A DNA stretch of 64,000 nucleotides from an uncultured Bacilli bacterium (GTDB lineage: Bacteria > Bacillota_I > Bacilli_A > RF39 > UBA660), in NCBI GenBank assembly GCA_934167885.1, contig CAKPMB010000007.1, positions 1 to 64,000 of the forward strand, read 5' to 3'. Under the pieces are notes generated by a model, which had not been told where the DNA came from, searched no databases, and saw only the letters and a list, made by a program, of their open reading frames with translations. How positions within the stretch are numbered: the stretch's first letter is position 1; every line of letters starts with the position of its first letter. Made by a program: the position numbers and the translations under genes. Below, piece after piece: positions 53,903 through 63,888 of this stretch.

Positions 53903-56116
53903 TTATTCATAAAAATCATCATAATATTCGTCATCACTGTTGTTTACATTGTCAATTTTATTATCATCTTTAGTTTCATCTATTTGTTCAACTAATTCAC
54001 TAATATTACCATTATTAGTTTTTCTTGCATCTTCGTCTTCAATTATTTCAGCCATTTGGCTCTTATTTTCAGAAGCTTCATCCTTATCGAAAATATTAGG
54101 AATTTTTTTATCTAAAGAATTATCATTATTTTCTAATTCACTCTTTTCAAGTTCCGCTATCTTGGCATCAATTTTACTTATGATATCCTCCATATCTAAT
54201 TTAGGCATAGACGTATCATCATCCTTCAATAAATCGTTTAAAGGTTGAGAATTTGGACGATTATTACTTACCGAATTAAATAAATTATCAAAATTTTGAG
54301 CTTCACCAAATGGTAGTGAACCGTTAAATGCTCCCCTACCAGAATATGGAAGAGCACCACCAACTCCATTACCACTTTGACCAAATGCTAACATATTTCT
54401 TTCTTTTCTCTTTTTATCGACAAATTCTTTAACGTTAAAAACTTGAACTTCACGTTTTTTTCTAAAAGGAATATTAAATAAATCAACCTTAGGATATGTT
54501 TTTCCCCAATTCATCTTAAAGTTAGGGGTTAATTTTGTTCTATATGGTGGCATACGTAATCTTCTTACAATTACTTCAAACATTTTTAATTTTTGTAAGT
54601 CTGAAATAGTAATTAATGGTGTTGATACAGTTTTATCATCTTTTTTAGACTTAACTTCACCACACATCTTACTAATTTCTTCAAGAGCTTTTAACTCTGT
54701 ACTAATCAAATAAATTGTATTACCACAGTTACCCTTTATAGTTTCAGCATTTTGTTCACCATATACTTCGTTAAGCTGTGCAAAGTTTTGAATAATCATC
54801 GTAAAACGCATTGCTCTACTACGAGCAGCTGTAATCATAGTTGTAACATCTTTTAAAGGTGGCATATTGGCAAACTCATCCAACAAGAAATTAGTTCTAA
54901 TTGGCAGTTTTCCACCATGACTTTGAGCAACATCAATTAAAGTTTCATAAAATTGCTTAATTAAAATGGTTGCAAGTGAATGGTATGTTTTCTTTTCATC
55001 TTGAATAACAATAAACACAGCTGTTTTCTTACGACCAATATCTTCAATAGAAAAATCACTATATGAAAGCATTTCTGATAAATTAATACGGGATGCAAAT
55101 AGTTTAATTTTTTGTTTAAATACTGCTATAATACCACCCTTAGTATCACTTGGTGCAAGAATAGTGCTGGATGCATTTGTATAAGCAGCTCCTGTTGGAT
55201 CTTTAGTATTAAAATATTCCTTAATATAAGTGCTACCACCAATAACTTTATCTTCACCCACAGTCGTCATTAAACTTATACTATTAATATTAATTTGTTC
55301 TTCGGGCGCATCTTCAAACAAACCTAAAGCAAGACCAGAGAAATAATCTGCACTGGTTTTTTCCCAGAATGGATCAGAATTTTTACTACTTTCATCATAC
55401 AAAATATTTAAAGCAAGGTCATCCAATAACTCAATCGCTTTATCTTGATTACCACTTTTCCACAATCTATATGGAAGAGTTAATGGATTCCAAGCATTAC
55501 CTTGACCTGGATTACGAAAATTAAGTAAGACAATATTATAACCTTTACGGCGTAACATTTCACTTGTTTGTTCGTAAATTTCACCTTTAGGATCGGTTAT
55601 AATCATTGACTCGCCATGTTTAGATAACGTATGAACCATTGGAAAGATAACTGTTTGTGTTTTACCACTACCAGTTGAACCAATAATTAAATTATGATAC
55701 ATACCATCATCAACCCATAATTGACGTCCATTATTTATTAAAACAATACCGCCAGCATCGGTCTTTAAATCGGTTGCATTAATCATTTTTAATTCTTTTT
55801 TCATATCACGGTCGCTACACCAATGACTATATCCATCACTTTTCTTTTCAGTTGTAAAGCCAAAACCTTTATCAAATTCAAAGAAATAATCTTTGCAACT
55901 TGCAACTAAACAAATTAATGCAATAACAAAAAGTCCAAGTGTTTCTTTAAAATATCCACCAAATAAAGCAAGACGAGGACTAAATCCATAAAGAGCCCCT
56001 TCTTTACCTAAGTAAACAATATTAGATACTGCAATAGCAACTAAGAAAAAAAGCACAACCGCAAATATACAAAATTTAATCATATCCTTTTGTTCAAAAC
56101 GTATCTTTAATTTCAT
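53903..56116 (-). CDS. virD4: VirD4/TraG-type coupling ATPase
   Basis: 737 residues. Two N-terminal TM segments (about 13-35 and 55-75), Walker A GSTGSGKT (146-153), ESMIITDPKGEIYEQT, the Walker B FLLDEFANMPPL, TMIIQNFAQLNEVYGEQNAE and NCGNTIYLIST, all diagnostic of Gram-positive VirD4/TraG. The last ~170 residues are a disordered acidic tail (ends DDEYYDDFYE). It recruits substrates to the secretion channel. It is the last gene of the T4SS operon and is followed by a strong terminator. Confidence 0.93.
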   Translation of the reverse strand: MKLKIRFEQKDMIKFCIFAVVLFFLVAIAVSNIVYLGKEGALYGFSPRLALFGGYFKETLGLFVIALICLVASCKDYFFEFDKGFGFTTEKKSDGYSHWCSDRDMKKELKMINATDLKTDAGGIVLINNGRQLWVDDGMYHNLIIGSTGSGKTQTVIFPMVHTLSKHGESMIITDPKGEIYEQTSEMLRRKGYNIVLLNFRNPGQGNAWNPLTLPYRLWKSGNQDKAIELLDDLALNILYDESSKNSDPFWEKTSADYFSGLALGLFEDAPEEQININSISLMTTVGEDKVIGGSTYIKEYFNTKDPTGAAYTNASSTILAPSDTKGGIIAVFKQKIKLFASRINLSEMLSYSDFSIEDIGRKKTAVFIVIQDEKKTYHSLATILIKQFYETLIDVAQSHGGKLPIRTNFLLDEFANMPPLKDVTTMITAARSRAMRFTMIIQNFAQLNEVYGEQNAETIKGNCGNTIYLISTELKALEEISKMCGEVKSKKDDKTVSTPLITISDLQKLKMFEVIVRRLRMPPYRTKLTPNFKMNWGKTYPKVDLFNIPFRKKREVQVFNVKEFVDKKRKERNMLAFGQSGNGVGGALPYSGRGAFNGSLPFGEAQNFDNLFNSVSNNRPNSQPLNDLLKDDDTSMPKLDMEDIISKIDAKIAELEKSELENNDNSLDKKIPNIFDKDEASENKSQMAEIIEDEDARKTNNGNISELVEQIDETKDDNKIDNVNNSDDEYYDDFYE

Positions 56117-56147
56117 AATTCATCTCCTAAGTCATTATAACATATTT

Positions 56148-56822
56148 CTAGTTCTTTTCTTTAACTTTTTTATATATAAAGTAACCACTCCACATAATAA
56201 CAATAAATAATATTGATAATATCAAATATAAGACATTATTTTGAGTTTTATCATTTGCTAAAGAACGTGAATCAATTGTAAAATTCATTGAATAATCTTC
56301 TTTAGTATTATCAATATACCAACTATAAACATTCTTCTTAGCAACATCAGCATTACTTTCAACATTATAATCTGTTTTTAAATTAATAACTAAATTCTTT
56401 ATATCAAATCTTTCAGGATCATCTTCAACTTGATGAAACCCTATAGTTTTGAAAGTTAAAACGCCATCATTAACACTACATTCTACTTTATCAAAATATT
56501 GTTTATAAAAAATAGTATTATTACAATATTCTTCTAAATTATCATAGGTCTTACTTGCCTTAACATATGGTGTTGCATCGTCAACTATTTCATATTTATA
56601 ATCATTTTTATCCAAAATACTTTTATTATCTTCTAAAAGCATTGACACTACCGATAATTTAGAATCTTTATAATAAATATCGAAAAAGTCTTTTGTCCCT
56701 GTCATTTCAAGTTCTTCAATGGCTTTTAAATTTTTATCAATTGTTAAATTGTATTCAACACTACACCCCGTTAAAATAAATACTATACCAATTAATAAAA
56801 TTATTTTCTTCATGCTTTTCAC
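56148..56822 (-). CDS. Lipoprotein of the T4SS operon
   Basis: 224 residues. A lipobox FILTGC with the acylated C20, then a beta/alpha domain (YNLTIDKNLKAIEELEMTG) reminiscent of LppM-type folds, and a C-terminal TM helix (VLYLILSILFIVIMWSGYFI). A lipid anchor plus a TM helix is uncommon and gives two membrane anchors. It overlaps the hydrolase gene by 4 bp and precedes virD4 by 31 bp, so it is probably a structural part of the T4SS. Confidence 0.7.
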   Translation of the reverse strand: MKSMKKIILLIGIVFILTGCSVEYNLTIDKNLKAIEELEMTGTKDFFDIYYKDSKLSVVSMLLEDNKSILDKNDYKYEIVDDATPYVKASKTYDNLEEYCNNTIFYKQYFDKVECSVNDGVLTFKTIGFHQVEDDPERFDIKNLVINLKTDYNVESNADVAKKNVYSWYIDNTKEDYSMNFTIDSRSLANDKTQNNVLYLILSILFIVIMWSGYFIYKKVKEKN

Positions 56823-59005
56823 CTTTTCGTTATAATATGGAAACTTCCTCTTAATTGTTGAACAATCTTATTAAAATCGTGCCATCCATTGCCTCGACCA
56901 TTATTTGGATCAAGAACATAGACTTGACCTTTACTATTTACTTTCGATAAAACAATGTAATGTCCACTTCTTGTAAAATCACCAGGTCCCATATGAGCAA
57001 TTATTAATGATTTACCTGATTTTAAAGCATTTGTAACAGCTTGAAGGTTACCTTTTTTACCAACTTCTTGATAACCTAATCCATATTTCTTAGCAGCCCT
57101 ACCAAAGAAGGATGCACTTGTTCCACTTATACCAGGTCCACATGATCCAAAACCTTTAGCATCATCACTAGCATTAAGTGGTGTATATGAACTATCATAC
57201 ATTGTTGATACAATCATAGCCATCGCTGTAACGCCACAACCGGCTTGTTTTATAGTGCTAGATTTACCACAAAAACTATTTAAATATGATGTTTGATCAT
57301 AAAATTTAACACTACCAACATAGCCATTATTAGTTACAGTATTAGTATTACTATTAGTCGTTGAATCACCATTATAACCGCCTGTTTTATATTCAACATT
57401 ACTTGTATAATCACCTTCCATCATATTAACAAGGGAAATATCATTGTAATATTTATATAAAATTTGTTTATAATTCATACCACTTAAAGCATCATAATAA
57501 GCACCATCTTGACTAAAAATATTAAGTCCTGGTTCTACCTTATCAAGATGACTTCCTCGTTGAATCTTTCCGGTTGTATTATTCATCATAACAACACCCA
57601 AGACTTCACTAAAGGCCTTATCAATAACTGCCCTTGTTTCAGCACTCATAACAGCATGATTACCAGTAAAACGATTATCAATACCAGAGTATCCAGTTCC
57701 ATATTTATACTTAATACTCATATCATTAGGATCCATATATGTATAATGACAACCATAAACTGTGCTACAATAAACCTGCCAACAGTTACCACTATGAACC
57801 CAAATCTCGTCCATACCTTCTTTATATTGAGCACGTGATAGTGCATATGAAGAAACAACTATAGTAAATGCTTTAACAAACTCAATGCTTTCTTTTTTTA
57901 CACCACGACCTTTTTCACCATATATAACACCCGCTACATATTCACTAAAACCTACAGTTGAAGGATAACTCGTTCCTTCATTTAAAAGTTTATTGTTATA
58001 TGGTAATATACAAGTTCCCATGGTAACTTTTAACTTATCAGAAATATAGCCACCATACATAAAATTAGCAATCGAAACACCATCTTCAGCATAATCAAAA
58101 ATCGCTTCCACCAATTGATCACTACTCTGTAATTTAAGTTCATCTGCATAGTAAGATTTAAGAAAACTACTATTTTTTAAATTATTATAAAATACACCAT
58201 TCCTACTATAATCAACCGAACAATTAACAACCATTAATTTAACAACGTTTGAAACATTTTTTTTCATGTTAATTAAAGCATTTTTTTCAGAACTTGATGT
58301 TAGAGTTGATGATGTATATTTATAAGATAAAACGGCTAAAACATAGTTTTTATCAATGGTTATATTACAAGATGAGTTATATTTATCAATGACACTATTT
58401 AATTCTTGTAAAAATTCTTCAGCATACTTTTGATTTTCTTCATTAGAAACTAGTCCTGACGAATCGTTCGTTTTTGATGAATTAAAAATATTACCAATAT
58501 TAAAAATCCACGAAAAGCTACTAAAAATAGCAGCTATTATAACAACAATAACCGTAAGAGCCATCATAACTAAAGCACCAATAATTATTATTTTATACTT
58601 TAAGAATTTAGCTCTAATAGTATCAAGTGTTTTAACACTGTCAGATGAATTGTCATCTTCATCATTGTTATCAGTAGTATCACTTAAACTATTTTGATTA
58701 TCAGTTTTTGTTTTATTTGTAAAAGGATTAGGTAATAAACTATTTTTTTTATTTTTTAAGCGATTAATCACATTATTGTTCCCTAAGGGAGCATTATTAG
58801 CCTTAGGTTTAACACCAGGTCGGCTCTTTTTAGCACTATTTCCACCGGTTTCATTTGGCTTTCCCATATTTCTTTTATTCAAAGCATTTGGAACATTAGA
58901 TTTTCTTTTACTATAACTATAGTTACTATGTCTTTCAGGAATAGGAGATTCATTATTTTCAGGATTAGAATACTCTTCATATTCATCTTCATAATCATCA
59001 TTCAT
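56819..59005 (-). CDS. T4SS cell-wall hydrolase: SpoIID-like plus C39 peptidase domains
   Basis: 728 residues. A disordered cytoplasmic start of about 130, a TM helix (IIIIGALVMMALTVIVVIIA), a helical spacer, then a SpoIID/LytB-like domain from about residue 350: EYVAGVIYGEKGRGVKKESI, FVKAFTIVVSSYALSRAQYK, with the catalytic Glu conserved. After a Thr/Asn/Gly linker comes a C39-like papain fold with Cys in KQAGCGVTAMAM, His in SGHYIVLSKV and LDPNNGRGNGW. In most Gram-positive T4SSs this position is held by a lysozyme-like + CHAP/NlpC protein that opens peptidoglycan for the channel. The pairing here looks like a functional replacement. Confidence 0.8.
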   Translation of the reverse strand: MNDDYEDEYEEYSNPENNESPIPERHSNYSYSKRKSNVPNALNKRNMGKPNETGGNSAKKSRPGVKPKANNAPLGNNNVINRLKNKKNSLLPNPFTNKTKTDNQNSLSDTTDNNDEDDNSSDSVKTLDTIRAKFLKYKIIIIGALVMMALTVIVVIIAAIFSSFSWIFNIGNIFNSSKTNDSSGLVSNEENQKYAEEFLQELNSVIDKYNSSCNITIDKNYVLAVLSYKYTSSTLTSSSEKNALINMKKNVSNVVKLMVVNCSVDYSRNGVFYNNLKNSSFLKSYYADELKLQSSDQLVEAIFDYAEDGVSIANFMYGGYISDKLKVTMGTCILPYNNKLLNEGTSYPSTVGFSEYVAGVIYGEKGRGVKKESIEFVKAFTIVVSSYALSRAQYKEGMDEIWVHSGNCWQVYCSTVYGCHYTYMDPNDMSIKYKYGTGYSGIDNRFTGNHAVMSAETRAVIDKAFSEVLGVVMMNNTTGKIQRGSHLDKVEPGLNIFSQDGAYYDALSGMNYKQILYKYYNDISLVNMMEGDYTSNVEYKTGGYNGDSTTNSNTNTVTNNGYVGSVKFYDQTSYLNSFCGKSSTIKQAGCGVTAMAMIVSTMYDSSYTPLNASDDAKGFGSCGPGISGTSASFFGRAAKKYGLGYQEVGKKGNLQAVTNALKSGKSLIIAHMGPGDFTRSGHYIVLSKVNSKGQVYVLDPNNGRGNGWHDFNKIVQQLRGSFHIITKR

Positions 59006-59042
59006 AATATTTACCTCCTACTAAATCCTACTAAATTTAATA

Positions 59043-60830
59043 CTATAATCCGCCACCAGAACCAAATGATTCAAGTTCATCATTAGTTACAACAACATCT
59101 ATTTGCATACGACGATTACCACATACAAACAAACCTTGTCCTTGATTATAACGTTTAATATTTTCTATTTCATTATCATTTAAATCAACTAAGTGTGATA
59201 AATCTTCAACAGATTGTTTACGAAGTTGCATAATTAAGTAATATGAAGAGTTATCAAAAATAGCTTTACCTTGCGTAATAACGCTTGGATTTGAGAAATC
59301 ACTAGGTTGTTGTGTAATAATTATTGTTCCAGTGTTATACTTACGAGCACGACGTTGAACTTGTGATAAGAAGTCAGCTCCTAAAACATTATTACCAGAT
59401 AAAACAACGTGGGCTTCATCAACCATTAAAATGGTATCACGATTTCTATCCAAGCATAATCCCCAAGCATATTTCAAAACGTTAAAGAATAATGCATTAC
59501 GAATATTCTCATCTGAGTTCATTAATTCTTTAATATTGAATACAATAAAATTAGCATTTTTTGGAATTGAAGTATGTCCGCAGAAATAATATTTAAGTTC
59601 ACGAACAAATGGTCTTACTTTAAGTTCCAAACGTTCCAAAACATCACGTTCATGTGTTTTTTCAGTTGTCGCTGTTAAACGACTAGTTATTGTTTTATAA
59701 ACATCCTCAAATGTTGGATAATCTTCACTTGTCTTAGATGAAAAATCTTGTTCAAAATTAATACCAAATCGAGCATATGTATCTTGAACTAATTCACTAA
59801 ATAGTGTTAAAACATCTTCCTCAATATTAGGATAATAGTAACGCATAAATGCTTTTAAGAATTGTAACGTTCTTGTTAGAATAGTAAAACCTAAACCATT
59901 TTGAATATCTTCTTCATCCGCATCCATAATAACTTCTAATGGATTGATAAGACCATATGAGCCACCTTTGCCTAAATCAACAACACTACCACCGTATAAT
60001 TTGGCCATGTTTTCAAGTTCATTTTCAGGGTCAATAGCAACAATTTGACAATGATTTCTGATATGACCACGTAATATTAATTTAGCAGCTGTTGATTTAC
60101 CACTACCAGTTCCACCAAGGATAATCATGTTAGCATTAACACGGTTATTTTCTTTTCTAATCTTGTATAAAAATTGATTAAATAAGATAACACCGCCTGA
60201 AAAATCAACACCAATTAAGTTAGCAAGTCCAGGATCTTTTACTGAATCAAAAACATATGGATACATTGCCGCAATTGTTACAGATGGAATTGGTGTTCCA
60301 ATACGCTCCTCTACACGTTGCTTTGGAAATACTGGAAGCATTGACTTTAAGATATTCTCTTGTTCAAACTTCAAGCTAAAAGCTCTTAATTCCATTGAAT
60401 CCAAATAGTTCTTAACATTTGTCTTTTTATTTTCAAGTTCTTCACGTGAATTAGCCATTATCATTATATGTAGTTGAAAATCAAAGATTTTATCTTGATT
60501 TTGAGCTAACATAGTAACGAAATATTCAAGTGATTCATAATCATTTCTTAATTTTTCTTGATATGTTCTATCTTTTTCTTTTTCATAACGCAAACGATAA
60601 TCTGTAAGTTGTTTATTAATCATCTTTTGTAAAATTGAAAAAGGAACTGGAATATGTTTTATAACAACTTTAATACCAGACATATTAGTAAGTCCTGAAA
60701 GAAAACCAGGTGTTATAAATTTAGGATATGAAACAACTGTCATAATTGTTGCATATTTATCACTTATAACAAAGTCTCCAGGATTAAATTGTAAGCCCTT
60801 AGGAGCAATTTCTGAACTAAAAATACTCAT
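59043..60830 (-). CDS. virB4: VirB4/TrsE-type T4SS ATPase
   Basis: 595 residues. N-terminal domain (FVISDKYATIMTVVSYPKFI; LTNMSGIKVVIKHIPVPFSI), Walker A GGTGSGKST (239-247), AIDPENELENMAKLYGGSVV, Walker B TILMVDEAHVV and IIITQQPSDF: the Gram-positive VirB4 (TrsE/PrgJ) family. It powers assembly of, and transport through, the channel. The gene overlaps the TrsD-like gene by 4 bp and precedes the hydrolase by 37 bp. Confidence 0.95.
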   Translation of the reverse strand: MSIFSSEIAPKGLQFNPGDFVISDKYATIMTVVSYPKFITPGFLSGLTNMSGIKVVIKHIPVPFSILQKMINKQLTDYRLRYEKEKDRTYQEKLRNDYESLEYFVTMLAQNQDKIFDFQLHIMIMANSREELENKKTNVKNYLDSMELRAFSLKFEQENILKSMLPVFPKQRVEERIGTPIPSVTIAAMYPYVFDSVKDPGLANLIGVDFSGGVILFNQFLYKIRKENNRVNANMIILGGTGSGKSTAAKLILRGHIRNHCQIVAIDPENELENMAKLYGGSVVDLGKGGSYGLINPLEVIMDADEEDIQNGLGFTILTRTLQFLKAFMRYYYPNIEEDVLTLFSELVQDTYARFGINFEQDFSSKTSEDYPTFEDVYKTITSRLTATTEKTHERDVLERLELKVRPFVRELKYYFCGHTSIPKNANFIVFNIKELMNSDENIRNALFFNVLKYAWGLCLDRNRDTILMVDEAHVVLSGNNVLGADFLSQVQRRARKYNTGTIIITQQPSDFSNPSVITQGKAIFDNSSYYLIMQLRKQSVEDLSHLVDLNDNEIENIKRYNQGQGLFVCGNRRMQIDVVVTNDELESFGSGGGL

Positions 60831-61423
60831 CGAATCACCACCGTTCCAAAATCTGTCCTAACCCCACCGTTTAAGAAATTATCTAGAATAACACGTAAAT
60901 CATTATCTGATGTTTGTTTTGCAACCATTCCACAATTAGCAAAACCATCAACCATCGCACGTAATTTTTGATTTAACATATCAGGATTTTTCTCTTTAAA
61001 TAACACATAATACTCAGTATCAACAACTTGATTATTTATAAACATTGAAACTTTATCCAAGTCTTGGGCAATTAACTTACGAATAGCAGGATTACCCTCT
61101 TCGTTAAGTCTTAATTCAAGTTGTGACTGATAAACCGATATATCAACCGGTCTATCAGCAACAATAAGCCAAAACTCAAAATTAAATGTATTATAACAAT
61201 TTTTTAAAGCATTCAAGATACTATCTTGTTGAATCTGTTCCATAATAAAGATATTTTTAGGTTCAACCTTAACACCTGTTACCATTTCTCTTGTTGGTAG
61301 GTAAATAATACCATTTTTTATTGCTTTAACTTTTACCCAATTTTCTGTTATTGGGCGTGAATTAGTAGGTCTTGCTTGCGCTTGTTGTGGTCTTTGTGGA
61401 GCCCTATTTATCCCTTGATTCAT
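60827..61423 (-). CDS. TrsD-like T4SS protein
   Basis: 198 residues, no TM segment. A Gln/Pro-rich start (about 30 residues), then an alpha/beta domain: IIYLPTREMVTGVKVEPKNI, NALKNCYNTFNFEFWLIVAD, RPVDISVYQSQLELRL. This resembles the N-terminal domain of VirB4/TraC proteins and has the position and size of TrsD/TraD in staphylococcal tra operons, between PrgI/TrsC and VirB4. It presumably sits under VirB4 at the membrane. It overlaps prgI by 20 bp and virB4 by 4 bp. Confidence 0.7.
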   Translation of the reverse strand: MNQGINRAPQRPQQAQARPTNSRPITENWVKVKAIKNGIIYLPTREMVTGVKVEPKNIFIMEQIQQDSILNALKNCYNTFNFEFWLIVADRPVDISVYQSQLELRLNEEGNPAIRKLIAQDLDKVSMFINNQVVDTEYYVLFKEKNPDMLNQKLRAMVDGFANCGMVAKQTSDNDLRVILDNFLNGGVRTDFGTVVIR

Positions 61424-61730
61424 ATTTTATACACCATCCTCTCCAAATGTAATTACGATTATTACTATAAAAATTAATTATTTCTTTTATTGCTACACGC
61501 ATATTATGGTAATTATTAATTGGAATAACTAAAAATCCTGTAAGTGCCGCTGGCATTATTGCAAGAAGATTAGCCCATGTTGGTGCATGCATGTTACTTA
61601 ATATAATCAAAGCAACAAATGTAATTATAACCCCCGTTGAAAAAATCATTAAATCTATTGGTAAAAATATACCAAATATTAAATTTCCCCTTTTTGTATT
61701 CGCTGGAATCAAAAATTGATTATTACCCAT
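61404..61730 (-). CDS. prgI: PrgI-family T4SS membrane protein
   Basis: 108 residues with two TM helices (about 23-48 and 53-72) after NQFLIPANTKRGNLIFGIFL, the usual PrgI/TrsC start. PrgI proteins are small membrane components equivalent to VirB3, located beside the VirB4 ATPase. The gene lies 31 bp after the VirB6-like gene and overlaps the TrsD-like gene by 20 bp. Confidence 0.85.
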   Translation of the reverse strand: MGNNQFLIPANTKRGNLIFGIFLPIDLMIFSTGVIITFVALIILSNMHAPTWANLLAIMPAALTGFLVIPINNYHNMRVAIKEIINFYSNNRNYIWRGWCIKYESRDK

Positions 61731-61761
61731 TGTATCACACTCCTATATTAAATTAGTTCAA

Positions 61762-63888
61762 CTATTTTTTCTTATCATATGTATCTGCAATATTCTTAGC
61801 AGCAAGAGATGGAGCAAGAGTTTGACGAGAAGATTCAACCTGAGCAGTTTGACCTCTACCCTTATTCAATGCTAACCATGCACCAGTCTTACCAGGCATA
61901 ATTTTTGTAACTCCTGTTTTTTCATCCTTATATAGGAAACCCTTAGCAAATCCTTCCTCAAGAACCTGTTTACCAAAGGCTGTATCACCAGTATGAGACA
62001 TGCACGCATCTTCAGCAGCTTGGATAATATTACTGAAAGCTGAGTTGATGCTACTACTAAAGCCAACATCTGTTATCTTCTTTAACTCATCTCGAGCGGC
62101 TTTTTTATCAGTTTCACTCGAATTCTTAGCATTAATAATATTAACTAAACGTTCTGTATCACGAGTTTTAGAAACAACATATGGATCAACTATTCCCCTT
62201 AATTGATCAAGTTTTCCTTGAGCAATAGCAACATCTTGTCCACTAAATTTACCGGTCTTGTTTTCAGAAACAATTTTTAACTGTTCCATAACACCGGCAA
62301 TAGTATACTTGCCACCCTTTCCCATGTCAGCTGCAGTAATATTAATAGTTTTGTCACCATCTTTAAAAGAAAAACTAAAATCTTTCAATAGCTTGTTATT
62401 ATCCAATTCATTTTGATCAAACTGAACATTTGAAAACTTTTCACTCATTTTATCATGAACATAATCAAGAGCTGCCTTAGATTTATCACTGGCATCCTTA
62501 GCTGCTTTTGCATTTGCAGACAATGTATCTACATTGGATTGAATACCCATTCTTCGTTTTAAAAGTTCTTTATAGTAATCTCTTTGTTTAACACCTTTTG
62601 ATGCAAGTTCTTGTCTTATACCATAATTTCGGTCAGCTGCCGCACGCATTGCTTGACCAGTTTCATTAAATGATTTGCCTGCAAATGATGATTTCAAACC
62701 AGCCCATCCTGAGCTCTTAGCACTAGCAGCAGCATTTTTTAAGGCTTTAATCCTATTAAATTTCTCACCAGAAGCTTTGGCTTTATTCTTATCATTAATA
62801 TATGAAACAATACCGGCTCTTCCCATACCAAGTGGCGTTCTTCCCAAACCAGCAGCACGTTTGAACATCTCACCAAAGCCAGCTCCATCACTCTTAATAC
62901 CTAAAACATCACAAATAAATTTTGGAGCCTGTTTTGCAAACATAAATATTGAAACTACGATAGCTACCTTAATTAAAGTTGAAGTTGAAGAATCTCCCCA
63001 AATAGTTGTACCATTTTGAACAAAGATAACTAACATCATATATAAACATAAATAAATTATAAAAATACGTACAAATAATTCAGTGTATACAGAAATGCAT
63101 TGACCCTTCCATGCATCAAAACTCTTCTTTGATGATTTTGGATCAATATAACTAGCAATAGGTATAGGTGCTAAAATTTGTAATAAGCTGAATTTAATGA
63201 CACGAATTCCTACATCAACCGCCATTGAAATAAAAATGATAATCAAGAATATGGCACACGCAAAGCATAAAAGCCAATCAAAGCTATATCTTCTTTCACC
63301 TTGACACGTTCTATTAGAAACAATTTCACTTACGTTATTTAAAACATTATCCGTTGTATTGTATTTACTTTCAATTGAACCATCATTACAAATTTTACTA
63401 TTACCATTTATTGTATTGTAGTCAAAGAATGATCTTAAGGTTATATAAGCAATTTGTTCACTTACATCATCAACTAACCCTTCATTTTGTTCTGCACCAA
63501 GTAAAATGGCTGGAATAGCTTCAAGAATTGGCTTTTGAAGAGAAATGGCATATTCAAAAATTGTTGGAACAAAAGCCAAAAGCGCCACCGAAATCAAAGT
63601 TCTTTTAGCAATACCGCCAAAACCATTTTCCTTATCATCAGCTTTATCTGGACTTATTAAAAATTGAATACAAGCCACCGCTATTTTAAATATCATTAAA
63701 ATACCAAGGATAATATAAATACGATTGGTAACATCCTTAATCGCATCTTGTTTAAAGAAAGTTGTATTGGCAAGTTCAAATATTAATGATAATAATGGTT
63801 TAATCCACATTAATAGTTTTATTGTCATTGACATTGCAAAACTAAGAAGCCAATCGCTTATAGTATCAGTAAATCCTAAAATTAGCAT
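61762..63888 (-). CDS. virB6: VirB6/TrbL-like T4SS membrane protein
   Basis: 708 residues. The first ~330 hold six to eight TM helices (for example IYIILGILMIFKIAVACIQF, LISVALLAFVPTIFEYAISL, ASYIDPKSSKKSFDAWKGQC just before further helices), with a Cys-bearing extracellular loop. The C-terminal half (about 340-708) is soluble, Ala/Lys/Gly-rich and helical, typical of the polymorphic VirB6/PrgH tail. VirB6 forms the membrane channel of the T4SS. It is the first gene of the operon inside the window; upstream DNA has TATAAA near 63951-63956 on the minus strand with a weak -35. Confidence 0.85.
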   Translation of the reverse strand: MLILGFTDTISDWLLSFAMSMTIKLLMWIKPLLSLIFELANTTFFKQDAIKDVTNRIYIILGILMIFKIAVACIQFLISPDKADDKENGFGGIAKRTLISVALLAFVPTIFEYAISLQKPILEAIPAILLGAEQNEGLVDDVSEQIAYITLRSFFDYNTINGNSKICNDGSIESKYNTTDNVLNNVSEIVSNRTCQGERRYSFDWLLCFACAIFLIIIFISMAVDVGIRVIKFSLLQILAPIPIASYIDPKSSKKSFDAWKGQCISVYTELFVRIFIIYLCLYMMLVIFVQNGTTIWGDSSTSTLIKVAIVVSIFMFAKQAPKFICDVLGIKSDGAGFGEMFKRAAGLGRTPLGMGRAGIVSYINDKNKAKASGEKFNRIKALKNAAASAKSSGWAGLKSSFAGKSFNETGQAMRAAADRNYGIRQELASKGVKQRDYYKELLKRRMGIQSNVDTLSANAKAAKDASDKSKAALDYVHDKMSEKFSNVQFDQNELDNNKLLKDFSFSFKDGDKTINITAADMGKGGKYTIAGVMEQLKIVSENKTGKFSGQDVAIAQGKLDQLRGIVDPYVVSKTRDTERLVNIINAKNSSETDKKAARDELKKITDVGFSSSINSAFSNIIQAAEDACMSHTGDTAFGKQVLEEGFAKGFLYKDEKTGVTKIMPGKTGAWLALNKGRGQTAQVESSRQTLAPSLAAKNIADTYDKKK

